Source: MED-G105 sp039814575 (GTDB taxonomy: Bacteria; Pseudomonadota; Alphaproteobacteria; Caulobacterales; Parvularculaceae). Taken from it: 64,000 nt of DNA. Positions within the stretch are counted from its first letter, which is position 1. Each line of letters starts with the position of its first letter. The position numbers and the translations under genes were made by a program. The notes under the pieces were generated by a model that worked only from the letters and a program-made list of their open reading frames with translations, had not been told where the DNA came from and ran no database searches. Shown in pieces: positions 51,954 through 61,195 of this stretch. Location: the NCBI GenBank assembly GCA_039814575.1, contig JBCCAY010000002.1, positions 211,367 to 275,366 of the forward strand, written 5' to 3'.

Positions 51954-53246
51954 ATGGTCTTCAGTTTCTTTGATAAATCGGCGCGCCGGGCGCGCGCCTA
52001 TCGTGCGACCTATGACGCCCGGGCGGCGGATAAGGCCGCTGGCGAGAGCGCCCTTTACGACGCCGCGCGGGCGTATCATGCGTCTAAACCGGCCGGCAAA
52101 ATGGAGACGGTTCCGACAAAGCCGATGGCCACGCCGGCGGACTTGGCGCTGGCCTATTCGCCTGGCGTCGCCGGCCCTTGTCGCGAGATCGCGGAAAAAC
52201 CCGCCGCCGCGCGGGCGCTCACCAATAAAGCGACGACGGTCGCCGTCGTCTCCAATGGCACGGCGGTGTTGGGCCTTGGCGATATCGGCGCAGCCGCCGC
52301 GAAGCCGGTGATGGAGGGCAAGGCTGCGCTCTTTCGAAAGTTCGCCGGGCTGAACGCCGTTGATTTGTGTATTGATGAAACTGATCCGAAACGCCTCGCG
52401 GAAATCGTGATTGCGCTTGAGCCCGCTTTCGGCGGTATTAATTTAGAAGATATCCGTGCGCCGGACTGTTTTGAAGTGGAGGCGATCTGTCGCTCGCGCA
52501 TGGGCATCCCCGTCTTTCACGACGACCAGCACGGCACGGCGGTTGTCGTTCTCGCGGCTTTGAAAAACGCGCTGGAGCTGACCGGGCGACGTTTGCAGGA
52601 CGTGAAGATTGTCACCTCCGGCGCTGGCGCTGCGGCGCTTGCGTGCGCTGATTTGCTCGTCGCCGCCGGCGCGGATGCTGCGCAGATCACGCTGACGGAC
52701 CGCTATGGCGTCGTCCACAAAGGCCGCACAAAAGACATGGATCCGCGCAAAGCCCGCTATGCGGTGAAAACGAACGCCCGGCGCTTGTCCGATATCGTCG
52801 CCGGTGCGGATGTCTTTCTCGGCTTGTCCGTTGGCGGTGTTTTAACGCCGGATGATGTGCAGTCGATGGCGTCGCGACCCATTCTAATGGCGCTCGCCAA
52901 GCCAACGCCGGAAATCTGGCCGGAGGATGCGCTCGCTGTCGCGCCAGACGCCGTCATCGCGACCGGCCGCACGGATTATCCGAACCAGGTGAATAATGTT
53001 CTGTGCTTCCCGTTTTTATTCCGCGGCGCGCTTGACGCCGGCGCGGTGGAGATCACCCAAGCGATGACGCTCGCCGCGGCTGATGCGATCGGCCGCTTGG
53101 CCAAAACGCCGCCGCCGGAGGAAGTCGCCGCTCTTTATCCTGATGAGCGGCTGGAGTTTGGGCCGGCCTATATTTTGCCGAAGCCGTTTGATCCAAGGCT
53201 GTTGTCGGAGGTTGCTGGGGCGGTGGCGTTGAGCATTCGCTCGTAA
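51954..53246 (+). CDS. Malic enzyme (single-domain, without phosphotransacetylase-like domain)
   Basis: A 430-residue enzyme that decarboxylates malate to pyruvate with NAD(P). The N-terminal catalytic domain shows DLALAYSPGVAGPCREIAEK, TTVAVVSNGTAVLGLGDIGA, KPVMEGKAALFRKFAGL and metal residues in FGGINLEDIRAPDCFEVEA with FHDDQHGTA. The NAD-binding domain has VTSGAGAAALACADLL and PNQVNNVLCFPFLFRGALD. It ends where MaeB-type enzymes of many proteobacteria continue for about 320 residues with a regulatory phosphotransacetylase-like domain, so it probably lacks the acetyl-CoA control described for those. GAGGGG precedes the ATG closely. It has no operon partner. Confidence 0.95.
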   Translation: MVFSFFDKSARRARAYRATYDARAADKAAGESALYDAARAYHASKPAGKMETVPTKPMATPADLALAYSPGVAGPCREIAEKPAAARALTNKATTVAVVSNGTAVLGLGDIGAAAAKPVMEGKAALFRKFAGLNAVDLCIDETDPKRLAEIVIALEPAFGGINLEDIRAPDCFEVEAICRSRMGIPVFHDDQHGTAVVVLAALKNALELTGRRLQDVKIVTSGAGAAALACADLLVAAGADAAQITLTDRYGVVHKGRTKDMDPRKARYAVKTNARRLSDIVAGADVFLGLSVGGVLTPDDVQSMASRPILMALAKPTPEIWPEDALAVAPDAVIATGRTDYPNQVNNVLCFPFLFRGALDAGAVEITQAMTLAAADAIGRLAKTPPPEEVAALYPDERLEFGPAYILPKPFDPRLLSEVAGAVALSIRS

Positions 53247-53296
53247 GGCCGACGACTGCCGTTGGGTGGCAACCAGTTGTTTTGAGTTGGTAAATT

Positions 53297-53349
53297 TCTA
53301 CAAAAAGTAGATAAAATGGATATTCTTGACTTTAATAAAAATATATAAT
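53297..53349 (+). promoter_or_regulatory. AT-rich promoter region of the first VPLPA-CTERM gene
   Basis: A perfect -10 element TATAAT lies at 53344-53349, 35 bases before the start codon, in a strikingly AT-rich stretch. No well-spaced -35 is seen (TTGACT at 53326 is only 12 bases away), which suggests an activator. A small inverted repeat TCTAC-AAAAA-GTAGA lies at 53297-53311. Confidence 0.5.
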
Positions 53350-53383
53350 TATTTCTCCTGCAGTTGTTTAAGTGGGGAGTATC

Positions 53384-54151
53384 ATGCCGCAAATTTTCTA
53401 TTACGCCATCATCGTTCTATTGGTTTGTGGTGGTCTGGGATCGTCGGCGGCTGCGGGGGTCGTGACCTTTCACGGAACAATTTCCTCGATCGAAGCGCAG
53501 CGCATTAACATCGCCAACGGAGACATATCGCCGCTTGGGATTTTTAACCCGGCAAATGAACCATTTGATGTCGGCGACGATTTTTCTATTCAGTTCAATT
53601 TGAATGACGCCTCAAATCAGCGTGTCGGTGGCGGTTTAACGCGATATGACATACCATTTAGCGCCTCGTTTGGTGATTATACGATCACGGACGCACTTGC
53701 GGTCGTGGGCATAGACAATGACCGTGTTTCCAGCACACCCTCTTCGAGTGGCGATATCCTTTTCTTTTCGGCCTCGGCGAGTGGGCCGCGGGGTGCGACG
53801 ACAAGTGACGCCTTAGTCGCGGGATTGCCGTTCAATAATATTCAAAGCGTATTTAGAGACCCGAGTGCAAGCGCCTTTTCTGATGAATTGTTGACCAGCG
53901 ATAAGTTCGATTTTTCATTGTTCTCAGCGAATGGTGGATCGCTTGTTTTTAGCAATCGACCAAGCTCTAATATCATTGATGCGCTTACCGTACGGCTCGA
54001 CTTAAACGATATCTCCTATGTTGAGATTTCTGAGGTGCCTTTACCGGCGGCTTTCCCGCTCTTTTTCCTTGGACTTGCCGGGATCGGGTCAGTGAAAAAG
54101 TTTTCGGGCGCTATGATTACGCAGGTTCGTCGCACGGCGGCGATGAACTAA
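53384..54151 (+). CDS. VPLPA-CTERM sorting-domain exported protein
   Basis: A 255-residue secreted protein with a signal peptide (FYYAIIVLLVCGGLGSSAAA), a beta-rich low-Cys body with NEPFDVGDDFSIQFNLNDAS and a C-terminal VPLPA sorting signal: EVPLPAAFPLFFLGLAGIGS followed by KK. VPLPA-CTERM is a PEP-CTERM variant processed by an exosortase. About 17 residues continue past the basic pair (to TAAMN), whereas most such signals stop there. The ATG at 53384 has GGGGAG four bases upstream. The body resembles that of the other VPLPA protein only in style. No exosortase gene is in the window. Function is unknown. Confidence 0.85.
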   Translation: MPQIFYYAIIVLLVCGGLGSSAAAGVVTFHGTISSIEAQRINIANGDISPLGIFNPANEPFDVGDDFSIQFNLNDASNQRVGGGLTRYDIPFSASFGDYTITDALAVVGIDNDRVSSTPSSSGDILFFSASASGPRGATTSDALVAGLPFNNIQSVFRDPSASAFSDELLTSDKFDFSLFSANGGSLVFSNRPSSNIIDALTVRLDLNDISYVEISEVPLPAAFPLFFLGLAGIGSVKKFSGAMITQVRRTAAMN

Positions 54152-54354
54152 GATGAACTAAAAGGTGTCAGTCGTGAGCTGCCGGCCGCGCCCCTTTTGG
54201 CGTTGTCGGCAGGTGGCTAGCGCCGCCCATTGACTTTCTCCCCTCAACCCCCTATTCCCCGCCGCTTCTATGACGGGAGGCGCGCATTCCCGCCGTTGAG
54301 ATCGCGTTGGGGATCGGCCCCAGCGCCGGGCCGCGCCGGAATAAAGAGGCAGAC

Positions 54355-54972
54355 ATGTCAAAGCGCATCAGCGCTAAGTATAAGCTCGACCGTCGGGTCG
54401 GCGAAAATGTTTGGGGCCGCCCCAAATCTCCCTTCAACAAACGCGAATACGGCCCCGGCATGCACGGCCAGCGCCGCAAGGGCAAAATGTCGGACTTCGG
54501 CATGCAGCTCATGGCGAAGCAGAAGCTGAAGGGCTATTACGGCTCGATCTCCGAAAAACAATTCTCGCGCACCTATGATGAGGCGGCGCGCCGTCGCGGC
54601 AACACGGCGGAGAACTTGATCGGCCTGTTGGAAAGCCGGCTCGACGCGCTCGTCTATCGCGCGAAATTCGTGCCGACCGTTTTTGCGGCCCGCCAGTTTG
54701 TCAATCACGGCCATGTCAAAGTGAACGGCGTGCGGACGAACATCCCGTCCTATCGCTTGAAGCCGGGCGACGTTGTCGAGGTCAAAGAAAAGTCGCGCAA
54801 TATGGCGCTCGTTCTCGAAGCGCTGCAAAGCCCGGAGCGTGATATTCCCGATTATGTCGACGTCGATCCGAAGAAAATGACGGCGACTTATATGCGGATG
54901 CCGGAGTTCGCTGAAGTGCCTTATCCGTGCACGATGGAACCGAACCTCGTCGTCGAATTCTATTCGTCTTAA
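54355..54972 (+). CDS. rpsD: 30S ribosomal protein S4
   Basis: A 205-residue primary 16S rRNA-binding protein that nucleates small-subunit assembly. It begins SKRISAKYKLDRRVGENVWG and contains KREYGPGMHGQRRKGKMSDF, the core LIGLLESRLDALVYRAKFVP and the S4 RNA-binding domain AARQFVNHGHVKVNGVRTNI. Unlike many Gram-positive S4 proteins, it has no CxxC-type zinc motif. AGAGGC lies a few bases before the ATG at 54355. It stands alone with its own terminator, as is common for rpsD in alphaproteobacteria. Confidence 0.98.
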   Translation: MSKRISAKYKLDRRVGENVWGRPKSPFNKREYGPGMHGQRRKGKMSDFGMQLMAKQKLKGYYGSISEKQFSRTYDEAARRRGNTAENLIGLLESRLDALVYRAKFVPTVFAARQFVNHGHVKVNGVRTNIPSYRLKPGDVVEVKEKSRNMALVLEALQSPERDIPDYVDVDPKKMTATYMRMPEFAEVPYPCTMEPNLVVEFYSS

Positions 54973-54995
54973 TCGTTAGACGAAGTAAGTGTTTC

Positions 54996-55025
54996 AAGCC
55001 CGTCGTGAAAGCGGCGGGCTTTTTT
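54996..55025 (+). terminator. Intrinsic terminator of rpsD
   Basis: AAGCCCGTCG pairs with CGGCGGGCTT (one wobble) around a six-base loop and runs into TTTTTT, 23 bases after the rpsD stop. The following 260 bases before the next gene show nothing I can name. Confidence 0.92.
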
Positions 55026-55289
55026 GTTTGCGTTTCCCTAAAAGCGTCATGTCGCCGCGACTTTCGATGCATGCATTTGAGGGCATATGGCATCGGTTCA
55101 AGGCTATGGGGCCGGTGCACGCGGCCGGTTTGGCCCTATGCTTGTCGACAGTCGGATCATTTTACGAATGTTACTCGATGTTATGCGGCGTCGATCGATA
55201 GTACGGGCGGTTCGTCGACGGCCATGAAGCCTTGAGCCGCGGCGGCGACGGTGTTCTTATGAGCGCGTTTTGCGAGCAAAGGACCTCAC

Positions 55290-56192
55290 ATGGCGAAGAT
55301 CACAATGCTAGATGGCGGCATGGGGCGGGAGTTGAAGCGTATCGGCGCGCCCTTTGGACAACCGGAATGGTCGGCTCTCGCATTGATGGAAGCGCCGGAA
55401 AAAGTCCTTGAGGCGCATAACAATTTCCTCGCCTCCGGCTCCGACATCATCACCACAAACGCCTACGCCGTTGTTCCATTTCACATTGGCGAGGCGGCGT
55501 TTAAAGCCCGCGGGGCGGAACTCATCGCGCTTGCCGGGTCTCTCGCGCGTGAGGCGGCCGCAGCGGCGGGGCGCCCAGTGAAAGTCGCCGGGTCGTTGCC
55601 GCCGGTTCTTGGCTCGTACAATCCTGAGGGTTTCGATACCACCGTCGCTGGGCCGGTCATTGACGTTCTGATCGAAAACCAACGCGCCTATGTCGATTGC
55701 TGGCTCATTGAGACGACGTCGTCGGTTGATGAGGCGCTCTTTACCCTGTCGAAACTGGCCGAAGAAGATAAGCCGGTCTGGCTCTCGTTGACATTGACGG
55801 ACCGCGAGGACGATGACGCGCCGTGTACGCTTCGTTCCGGTGAGCCAGTCGAAGAGGCGATCGCCAAAGTTGTAGACGTTGTCGATATTGACGCCCTTTT
55901 GTTCAATTGCAGCCCGCCGGAGGAGATGGAAACGGCAATTACGATCGCCCGCTCGATCGCAAAATCCAGAGGTGTGGAACTTAAAATAGGGGCGTATGCG
56001 AACGCTTTTACGCGCATCGCCAAAGGGCACAAAGCGAATGAAACCGTCACCGATTTGCGTGAGGAGCTGACCCCTGAACGGTATGCGTCGTTCGCTGAGA
56101 AATGGGCGGCGGCCGGCGCGACGCTGATTGGCGGTTGCTGCGGGATTGGGCCGGATCACATAAAATGTATGCGGACGGCTTTCGAGGAATAG
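55290..56192 (+). CDS. Homocysteine S-methyltransferase-family protein
   Basis: A 300-residue TIM-barrel enzyme of the betaine/S-methylmethionine-homocysteine methyltransferase group. The start motif TMLDGGMGRELKRIGAPFG, the NNFLASGSDIITTNAYAVV stretch and the zinc ligands Cys in LLFNCSPPE and the Cys pair in IGGCCGIGPDH are intact. It would transfer a methyl group from a small sulfonium or betaine donor to homocysteine, giving methionine; the donor is not determined. AAAGGA lies six bases before the ATG. It has its own promoter region and no operon partner. A TAGAAC-GTTA-GTTCTA palindrome follows it (56205-56220). Confidence 0.92.
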   Translation: MAKITMLDGGMGRELKRIGAPFGQPEWSALALMEAPEKVLEAHNNFLASGSDIITTNAYAVVPFHIGEAAFKARGAELIALAGSLAREAAAAAGRPVKVAGSLPPVLGSYNPEGFDTTVAGPVIDVLIENQRAYVDCWLIETTSSVDEALFTLSKLAEEDKPVWLSLTLTDREDDDAPCTLRSGEPVEEAIAKVVDVVDIDALLFNCSPPEEMETAITIARSIAKSRGVELKIGAYANAFTRIAKGHKANETVTDLREELTPERYASFAEKWAAAGATLIGGCCGIGPDHIKCMRTAFEE

Positions 56193-56390
56193 CGCCCCCC
56201 GATCTAGAACGTTAGTTCTAAAAACTATCGACCCTAAACTCTGGATCGCCGGCGTAACGACGATTGGTTGCTTGACGCCGGATTGACGGCTTTTCGGTCC
56301 GATATTCCTTTTTGCGCGTGATTTGCGTGATTGACAAAGAAGCCTTATAAACCGACATGATACCGATAACATAAGTTGGATGGAGGCTGC

Positions 56391-58295
56391 ATGACGGGCA
56401 TTTGCAATAGGGTTTGTGCGATCGGCGGCGTAATGTCGATTGTTGTTTTCGCTTATTCGTGCGGGGTTGAGCGTGACAGCGCGCCGGTGCTTGAGGCCGC
56501 GCAAACGACGCAATCGACGGCAGCGCCGCGAGACGGCGCGCCTTATCCGATGCCAGATGCTAAATATCAGGTCCGGATCGAAAACAATGTCATGATCGAA
56601 ATGCGTGACGGCGTTCGTTTGGCGACGGACCTTTATGTTCCCGAAGGCTTGACGGATCCGGCGCCCGTTCTAATGACGCGCACGCCCTACGGCAAATCTG
56701 GATCTATCTCGCGGCGCGCGTCGTTTTTCGCGGGTCAAGGATATGTTGTCGCCGTTCAGGATGTTCGTGGAAAATTCGAATCTGAGGGTATTTACCATGT
56801 GTCCGCCGGCAGTCGCAGCGACGGCTACGACACGATAACGTGGCTCGCAGCGCAAGACTGGTCGAACGGAAAGATCGGGACATTCGGGTGCTCCTATCTC
56901 GGCGAGAACCAATACATGCTGATGGCCGAAAAACACCCCAATCACTTTGCAGCGATCCCTGAAGCAGCGGGCGGCGGGATCGGATCAGCAGGCGGTCTTT
57001 ACTCTTATTTCGGTGAAGCGGCAGGTAGCGGCGTTATGAGCCTTGCTAGCGCGATTGGATGGTTTTGGGATAGCGGCGTCAAAACGCCAGGCGCCCGCAC
57101 GGGCTCTGATATTGAAATTGACGACTGGAACGATGTCTATGCGCATCTTCCGTTTATTGATGTCTATGCGGCGTTTAATGGGCCTGATACGGATTTCGAA
57201 GCGTATGCGAGAGACTTACCCGCTGGCAAGACGTGGATGAAAAACCATGACTTCGTTCGCGATGAAGACACTGTCGCGACGCCGGCGTTGCATGTGAACT
57301 CTTGGTACGACTATGGCGTTGAGGCGACGGCGTTCGCTCGTGGTTTCTTTGAACAACAGGCCGTCAACGATGTCGCGAAAAACCAATATATGATTATAAG
57401 TCCTGCAGGTCATTGCGGATCCGCTGACTTACCTGACGGCGCCCTTGTCGGAGATTTGCCTGTGGGCGATCCCCGCTATGATTACTATAAAACCTATGTC
57501 GACTGGTTCGATTATTGGTTGAAGGGCGTTGATAACGATATTTTGTCGGAACTGCCGAAGGTCAGTCGCTATGTGTTGGGTGCGAATGAGTGGCGGGCTT
57601 CATCACAATGGCCGCCGGCGCCATCGTCGCGACGGTCCTATTATCTGACAGCGGATCTCGCGAACGAAGACAGCAATATTGACGGCGCATTGTCTTTAAA
57701 TCCGCCGAACGCGCCTGGCAGTACAACGTATACCTATGACCCCATGAACCCTTCTTATACCAAAGGCGGCGCTGATTGCTGTTGGGCGGGCGTTACGACG
57801 CCAATTTTCGGGTCGTATGATCAGCGCGAAGCGCATGCGCGCGACGATGTTCTGTTTTTCCAAACGCCTCTTCTTGAGGAGCGAATTGAGATCGCTGGAG
57901 CGGTTGAAGTCGAATTGTTTGTATCTTCTGATGCGCCTGATACGGACTTTATGGTGCGGTTGTTGACGGTCGACCCAGACGGGCGTGCGTTTAACCTAAC
58001 AGAGAAGATGTTCAGAGCACGCTATCGAGAAAGTATGGAGAGCGAAGTTTTTATGGAGAGCGGCGGCGTTTACCAGTTGTCGTTTCGCTTGCCGGATACG
58101 GCGGTTGAGTTTCCCAAGGGACATCGGATCGGCGTATCGGTCACGAGCTCTGATTTTCCCCGTTATGTTCGCAATCTAAATACTATGGGAAGTGTGGTCG
58201 AGGCGGTTACGCCGCGAGTGGCGGAAAACACCGTTCACCATTCGGCCGATTATCCTTCTCGCATCATCTTGCCCGTACAGAGGACCGAGGATTAG
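56391..58295 (+). CDS. Exported CocE/NonD-family hydrolase (X-Pro dipeptidyl-peptidase S15 type)
   Basis: A 634-residue serine hydrolase. The N-terminus is a signal sequence with a poor lipobox-like VFAYSCG, so it may be a lipoprotein. The catalytic domain opens MRDGVRLATDLYVPEG, with RTPYGKSG and the nucleophile elbow FGCSYLGENQYM; the acid lies in the VNSWYDYG region and the His in SPAGHCG. The C-terminal jelly-roll is typical (IAGAVEVELFVSSDAPDTDF, HRIGVSVTSSDFPRYVRNLN). The family includes cocaine esterase, glutaryl acylases and amino-acid ester hydrolases; the substrate is unknown. GGAGG lies just before the ATG at 56391, and TTGACA at 56331 may be its -35. Confidence 0.9.
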   Translation: MTGICNRVCAIGGVMSIVVFAYSCGVERDSAPVLEAAQTTQSTAAPRDGAPYPMPDAKYQVRIENNVMIEMRDGVRLATDLYVPEGLTDPAPVLMTRTPYGKSGSISRRASFFAGQGYVVAVQDVRGKFESEGIYHVSAGSRSDGYDTITWLAAQDWSNGKIGTFGCSYLGENQYMLMAEKHPNHFAAIPEAAGGGIGSAGGLYSYFGEAAGSGVMSLASAIGWFWDSGVKTPGARTGSDIEIDDWNDVYAHLPFIDVYAAFNGPDTDFEAYARDLPAGKTWMKNHDFVRDEDTVATPALHVNSWYDYGVEATAFARGFFEQQAVNDVAKNQYMIISPAGHCGSADLPDGALVGDLPVGDPRYDYYKTYVDWFDYWLKGVDNDILSELPKVSRYVLGANEWRASSQWPPAPSSRRSYYLTADLANEDSNIDGALSLNPPNAPGSTTYTYDPMNPSYTKGGADCCWAGVTTPIFGSYDQREAHARDDVLFFQTPLLEERIEIAGAVEVELFVSSDAPDTDFMVRLLTVDPDGRAFNLTEKMFRARYRESMESEVFMESGGVYQLSFRLPDTAVEFPKGHRIGVSVTSSDFPRYVRNLNTMGSVVEAVTPRVAENTVHHSADYPSRIILPVQRTED

Positions 58296-59005
58296 CCGCC
58301 GGCGTTTTGGCGCCGTCGCTTTAGCAACGCTAGGCCGGCGATCATTAGCGGGGCGGACGCTGGCAGTGGCACTTCTGGGACATCTGCGAAGGTTTGTTCC
58401 AGAGACGTAATGTCGCCCAAGACGCCTTGCGACGCGAAGAAACTGTCACCAAGACTGGCGTTAAAAAAATTAATCGAGATGCGTGCGCTGTCCGGAAAAT
58501 CTTCAAGTGCTATTCGCCTCCCTGGGAGGTCGATTCCGGACAGCGCCGTTCCGCTGTCATCCGTTATACGGAACCGGCCGCTGGTAAAGCTATAGCCGTC
58601 TACCAACCCGTCGCTGCTAATAACAGGCGCCGTGACGCCGCTCGATATCGAAGTTCCGTCAACGCTAAAAACGTCTCGTGGATCAATAAGTTGATCGCCA
58701 TCAAAAATGCCGTTGAATAGCGTTAGATCAGGTGCTTGTTGAACGGCGTTGTACGTGCCGAGCGTATAGGAAACAGACGTCGCAGTATAAAGACCGCGGG
58801 TGCTCGAAGCGTTTCGTACCGGCGTGTTATCGTCATAGAGTGTCGTTATAGAAAAACGATCGCCTTCATTAAAAAAGGCATTGCCTCTAAGGCCGAGGCC
58901 GACGTCAGTGATAACGCCTTCCACTCGGAGGGTTACGATTGCTGCGTTTGCTGTTGAGCAGCATGAAATTGCAACGAGCAACGTAATAATGAAACGGATA
59001 AACAC
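58292..59005 (-). CDS. VPLPA-CTERM sorting-domain exported protein
   Basis: A 237-residue secreted protein: signal peptide FIRFIITLLVAISCCSTANA, a beta-rich body (FNEGDRFSITTLYDDNTPVR, ISSDGLVDGYSFTSGRFRIT) and a textbook C-terminal signal, EVPLPASAPLMIAGLALLKR followed by RRQ. An exosortase is expected to process it, but none is encoded here. The GTG at 59005 is chosen because GGGAG lies six bases upstream and it places the signal peptide at the N-terminus; an ATG 15 codons earlier has no ribosome site. Its 3' end overlaps the convergent hydrolase gene by four bases. Confidence 0.86.
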   Translation of the reverse strand: MFIRFIITLLVAISCCSTANAAIVTLRVEGVITDVGLGLRGNAFFNEGDRFSITTLYDDNTPVRNASSTRGLYTATSVSYTLGTYNAVQQAPDLTLFNGIFDGDQLIDPRDVFSVDGTSISSGVTAPVISSDGLVDGYSFTSGRFRITDDSGTALSGIDLPGRRIALEDFPDSARISINFFNASLGDSFFASQGVLGDITSLEQTFADVPEVPLPASAPLMIAGLALLKRRRQNAGG

Positions 59006-59296
59006 TTCAATCTCCCTAGGCGATATACGCCGGTGGATATGACGAAACAAACAGCATCAGTCAAATTTTCTGAATTATACAACTTTCTCTTTTTATCCAC
59101 TGACTAAATAACCAATAGAGCGAGGATTAACGCTGTTTTTCGCTGATGTTACGCTGCATTTACGTTCACTCATGTCGGCATGTTAAATCCAAGCGCAACG
59201 AGAGCGACCTTTAAGTTTTGTCGCTGGGCGTCAATGCAGCTTCGTATAAGCGCTGTTCGGTCCGAGCGCTTGGCTCCGTTGGGCCGGCGGCAAGTA
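59006..59296. other. Gap between the VPLPA gene and the aceA terminator
   Basis: About 290 bases, with the promoter of the VPLPA-CTERM gene at the left. The left part is AT-rich, like the region before the other VPLPA gene. No gene, RNA or repeat is visible. Confidence 0.5.
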
Positions 59297-59330
59297 AAAT
59301 AGGGCCGCGGATCAAGCCGCGGCCCTATTT
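59297..59330 (-). terminator. Intrinsic terminator of aceA
   Basis: AAATAGGGCCGCGG and its exact 14-base complement surround a six-base loop. It lies 56 bases beyond the aceA stop codon and ends in TTT on the minus strand. Confidence 0.85.
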
Positions 59331-59385
59331 ATAGGACGTCCTCAGATTATATGGCGATGATGCGGCTCTTACGGATCCTTTGTTC

Positions 59386-60993
59386 CTACGAGAACTGGTT
59401 CATCGTATTATCGTCGCCGGCGGCTTTCAGCGCTGCATCCCCGGCGAAGTATTCTTTGTGATCGTCGCCCATGTCTGAGCCCGCCATGTTTTGGTGTTTG
59501 ACGCAGGCGATGCCCTCGCGGATCTCTTTGCGCTGAACGTTCGCCACATAGCCGAGCATGCCGGCGGCGCCGAAATATTCTTTGGCGAGATTATCCGTTG
59601 ACAGGGCGGCCGTGTGATAGGTCGGCAGCGTAATCAAATGGTGGAAAATGCCGGCGCGCTTAGAGCCGTCCGCCTGGAAGGTGCGGATTTTCTCGTCGGC
59701 TTCTTTCGCGAGGTCCGTCTCGTCATAGCTGGCGTTCATGAGGTCGGCGCGGTCATAAGACGCGACGTCCTTGCCGGCTTCTTTCCAGGCGTCGAACACT
59801 TGCTGACGGAAGTTCAGCGTCCAGTTGAAGGACGGCGAGTTGTTGTAGACGAGCTTTGCGTTCGGCACGACCGCGCGGATACGGTCCATCATGCCGGCGA
59901 TTTGCTCCACGTGCGGCTTTTCGGTTTCGATCCAGATGAGATCGGCGCCGTTTTGAAGGCTGGTGATGCTGTCGAGGACGCAGCGGTCTTCGCCGGTGCC
60001 TTTGCGAAACTGGAAGAGGTTGGACGGCAACCGCTTCGGCCGCATCAGCTTGCCGTCTTGTTTGATGACGACGTCGCTCGGGCCTAAATCCTCCGGCTTC
60101 ACCTCTTCGCAGTCGAGGAAAGCGTTGTATTGATCGCCAAGATCGCCCGGCGTTTTGCTGTAAGCGATTTGCTTGGTGAGGCCGGCGCCGAGGCTATCCG
60201 TCCGTGTGACGACGACGCCGTTTTCGACGCCAAGCTCTAAGAACGCATAACGGCAGGCGCGGACTTTCGCCAAGAAATCTTCATGGGGCACGGTGACTTT
60301 ACCGTCCTGGTGGCCGCATTGCTTTTCATCGGAAACCTGGTTTTCGATCTGCAGGGCGCAGGCGCCCGCTTCAATCATTTTCTTCGCCAGCAAATAGGTC
60401 GCCTCGGCATTGCCGAAGCCGGCGTCGATATCGGCGATGATCGGCACAACATGGGTTTGATGGCCGTCAATGGCGGCGAGCGTGGCGTCTTCTTTGGCGC
60501 GATCGCCGGCTTTGCGGGCGGCGTCGAGTTCGCGGAAGAGCATGCCAAGCTCGCGCGCGTCGGCCTGGCGCAAGAATGTGTAAAGCTCTTCAATGAGCGC
60601 CGGCACGGACGTTTTCTCGTGCATGGATTGATCAGGCAGCGGACCAAAGTCAGAGCGCAGCGCCGCGACCATCCAGCCTGAAAGATAGAGATAGCGGCGT
60701 TTGGTGTCGCCGAAATGTTTCTTGATGGAGATCATCTTCTGTTGGCCGATGAAGCCGTGCCAGCAGCCAAGGGATTGCGTGTAGTTGGCTGGGTCGGCAT
60801 CGTACGCAGCCATATCCTCGCGCATAATCCGCGCGGTGTAGCGGGCGATGTCGACGCCGGACTGGAAGCGGTTCTGAACGCGCATGCGGGCGACGGCGTC
60901 GGCGTTGATCCCGTCCCAACCGCCGTCTTGGGCCTTAATGAGGCTTTGGGCGGCGGCGATCTCTTCGCGGTAGGTTTTTGGTTGAGCGGTCAT
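59386..60993 (-). CDS. aceA: Isocitrate lyase
   Basis: A 535-residue enzyme cleaving isocitrate to glyoxylate and succinate, the entry to the glyoxylate cycle needed for growth on acetate or fatty acids. The catalytic Cys226 lies in SDEKQCGHQDGKV, the metal site in PIIADIDAGFGNAEATY, and later motifs are LIWIETEKPH and YNNSPSFNW. It is about 100 residues longer than the E. coli enzyme, as in the larger subfamily found in some proteobacteria. GGAGAG precedes the ATG at 60993. It is divergent from a regulator of the type that controls glyoxylate-cycle genes and ends in a strong terminator. Confidence 0.96.
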   Translation of the reverse strand: MTAQPKTYREEIAAAQSLIKAQDGGWDGINADAVARMRVQNRFQSGVDIARYTARIMREDMAAYDADPANYTQSLGCWHGFIGQQKMISIKKHFGDTKRRYLYLSGWMVAALRSDFGPLPDQSMHEKTSVPALIEELYTFLRQADARELGMLFRELDAARKAGDRAKEDATLAAIDGHQTHVVPIIADIDAGFGNAEATYLLAKKMIEAGACALQIENQVSDEKQCGHQDGKVTVPHEDFLAKVRACRYAFLELGVENGVVVTRTDSLGAGLTKQIAYSKTPGDLGDQYNAFLDCEEVKPEDLGPSDVVIKQDGKLMRPKRLPSNLFQFRKGTGEDRCVLDSITSLQNGADLIWIETEKPHVEQIAGMMDRIRAVVPNAKLVYNNSPSFNWTLNFRQQVFDAWKEAGKDVASYDRADLMNASYDETDLAKEADEKIRTFQADGSKRAGIFHHLITLPTYHTAALSTDNLAKEYFGAAGMLGYVANVQRKEIREGIACVKHQNMAGSDMGDDHKEYFAGDAALKAAGDDNTMNQFS

Positions 60994-61113
60994 CGGTCTC
61001 TCCAGTCAACGAGGTCCAAAAAACGGTGCGCCGAACGTCTACGCGAACGCTCGGCCGTCAGTGCGTAGATTAGACGCAGCGCGGGCCATTTGTGCAGGTG
61101 CAAAATCGTTGAC

Positions 61114-61162
61114 TTGTCAATATTTACAAAATAATCCTGTAATAACGTAATAATTATGTAAA
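61114..61162. promoter_or_regulatory. AT-rich control region between aceA and its probable regulator
   Basis: TTTACA (61123), TGTAAT (61138) and TGTAAA (61157) recur as facing half-sites in a stretch far more AT-rich than its surroundings. TTGTCA at 61114 and TGTAAT at 61138, 18 bases apart, could be the -35 and -10 of the regulator gene. A TTGACA faces aceA on the minus strand. Binding by the regulator is inferred. Confidence 0.5.
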
Positions 61163-61195
61163 GAGGCCTGGCTCTTGCCATGGTTGAGGCTCGTC

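Noticed and set aside
56205..56220. TAGAAC-GTTA-GTTCTA as an SOS box
   Set aside because: Its spacing resembles the Gram-positive type, not the alphaproteobacterial GTTC-N7-GTTC, and no damage-response gene follows.
55308..56513. A 401-codon open frame antisense to the homocysteine methyltransferase gene
   Set aside because: The sense gene has clear zinc motifs and a ribosome site; the antisense product is Arg-rich and unrelated to known proteins.
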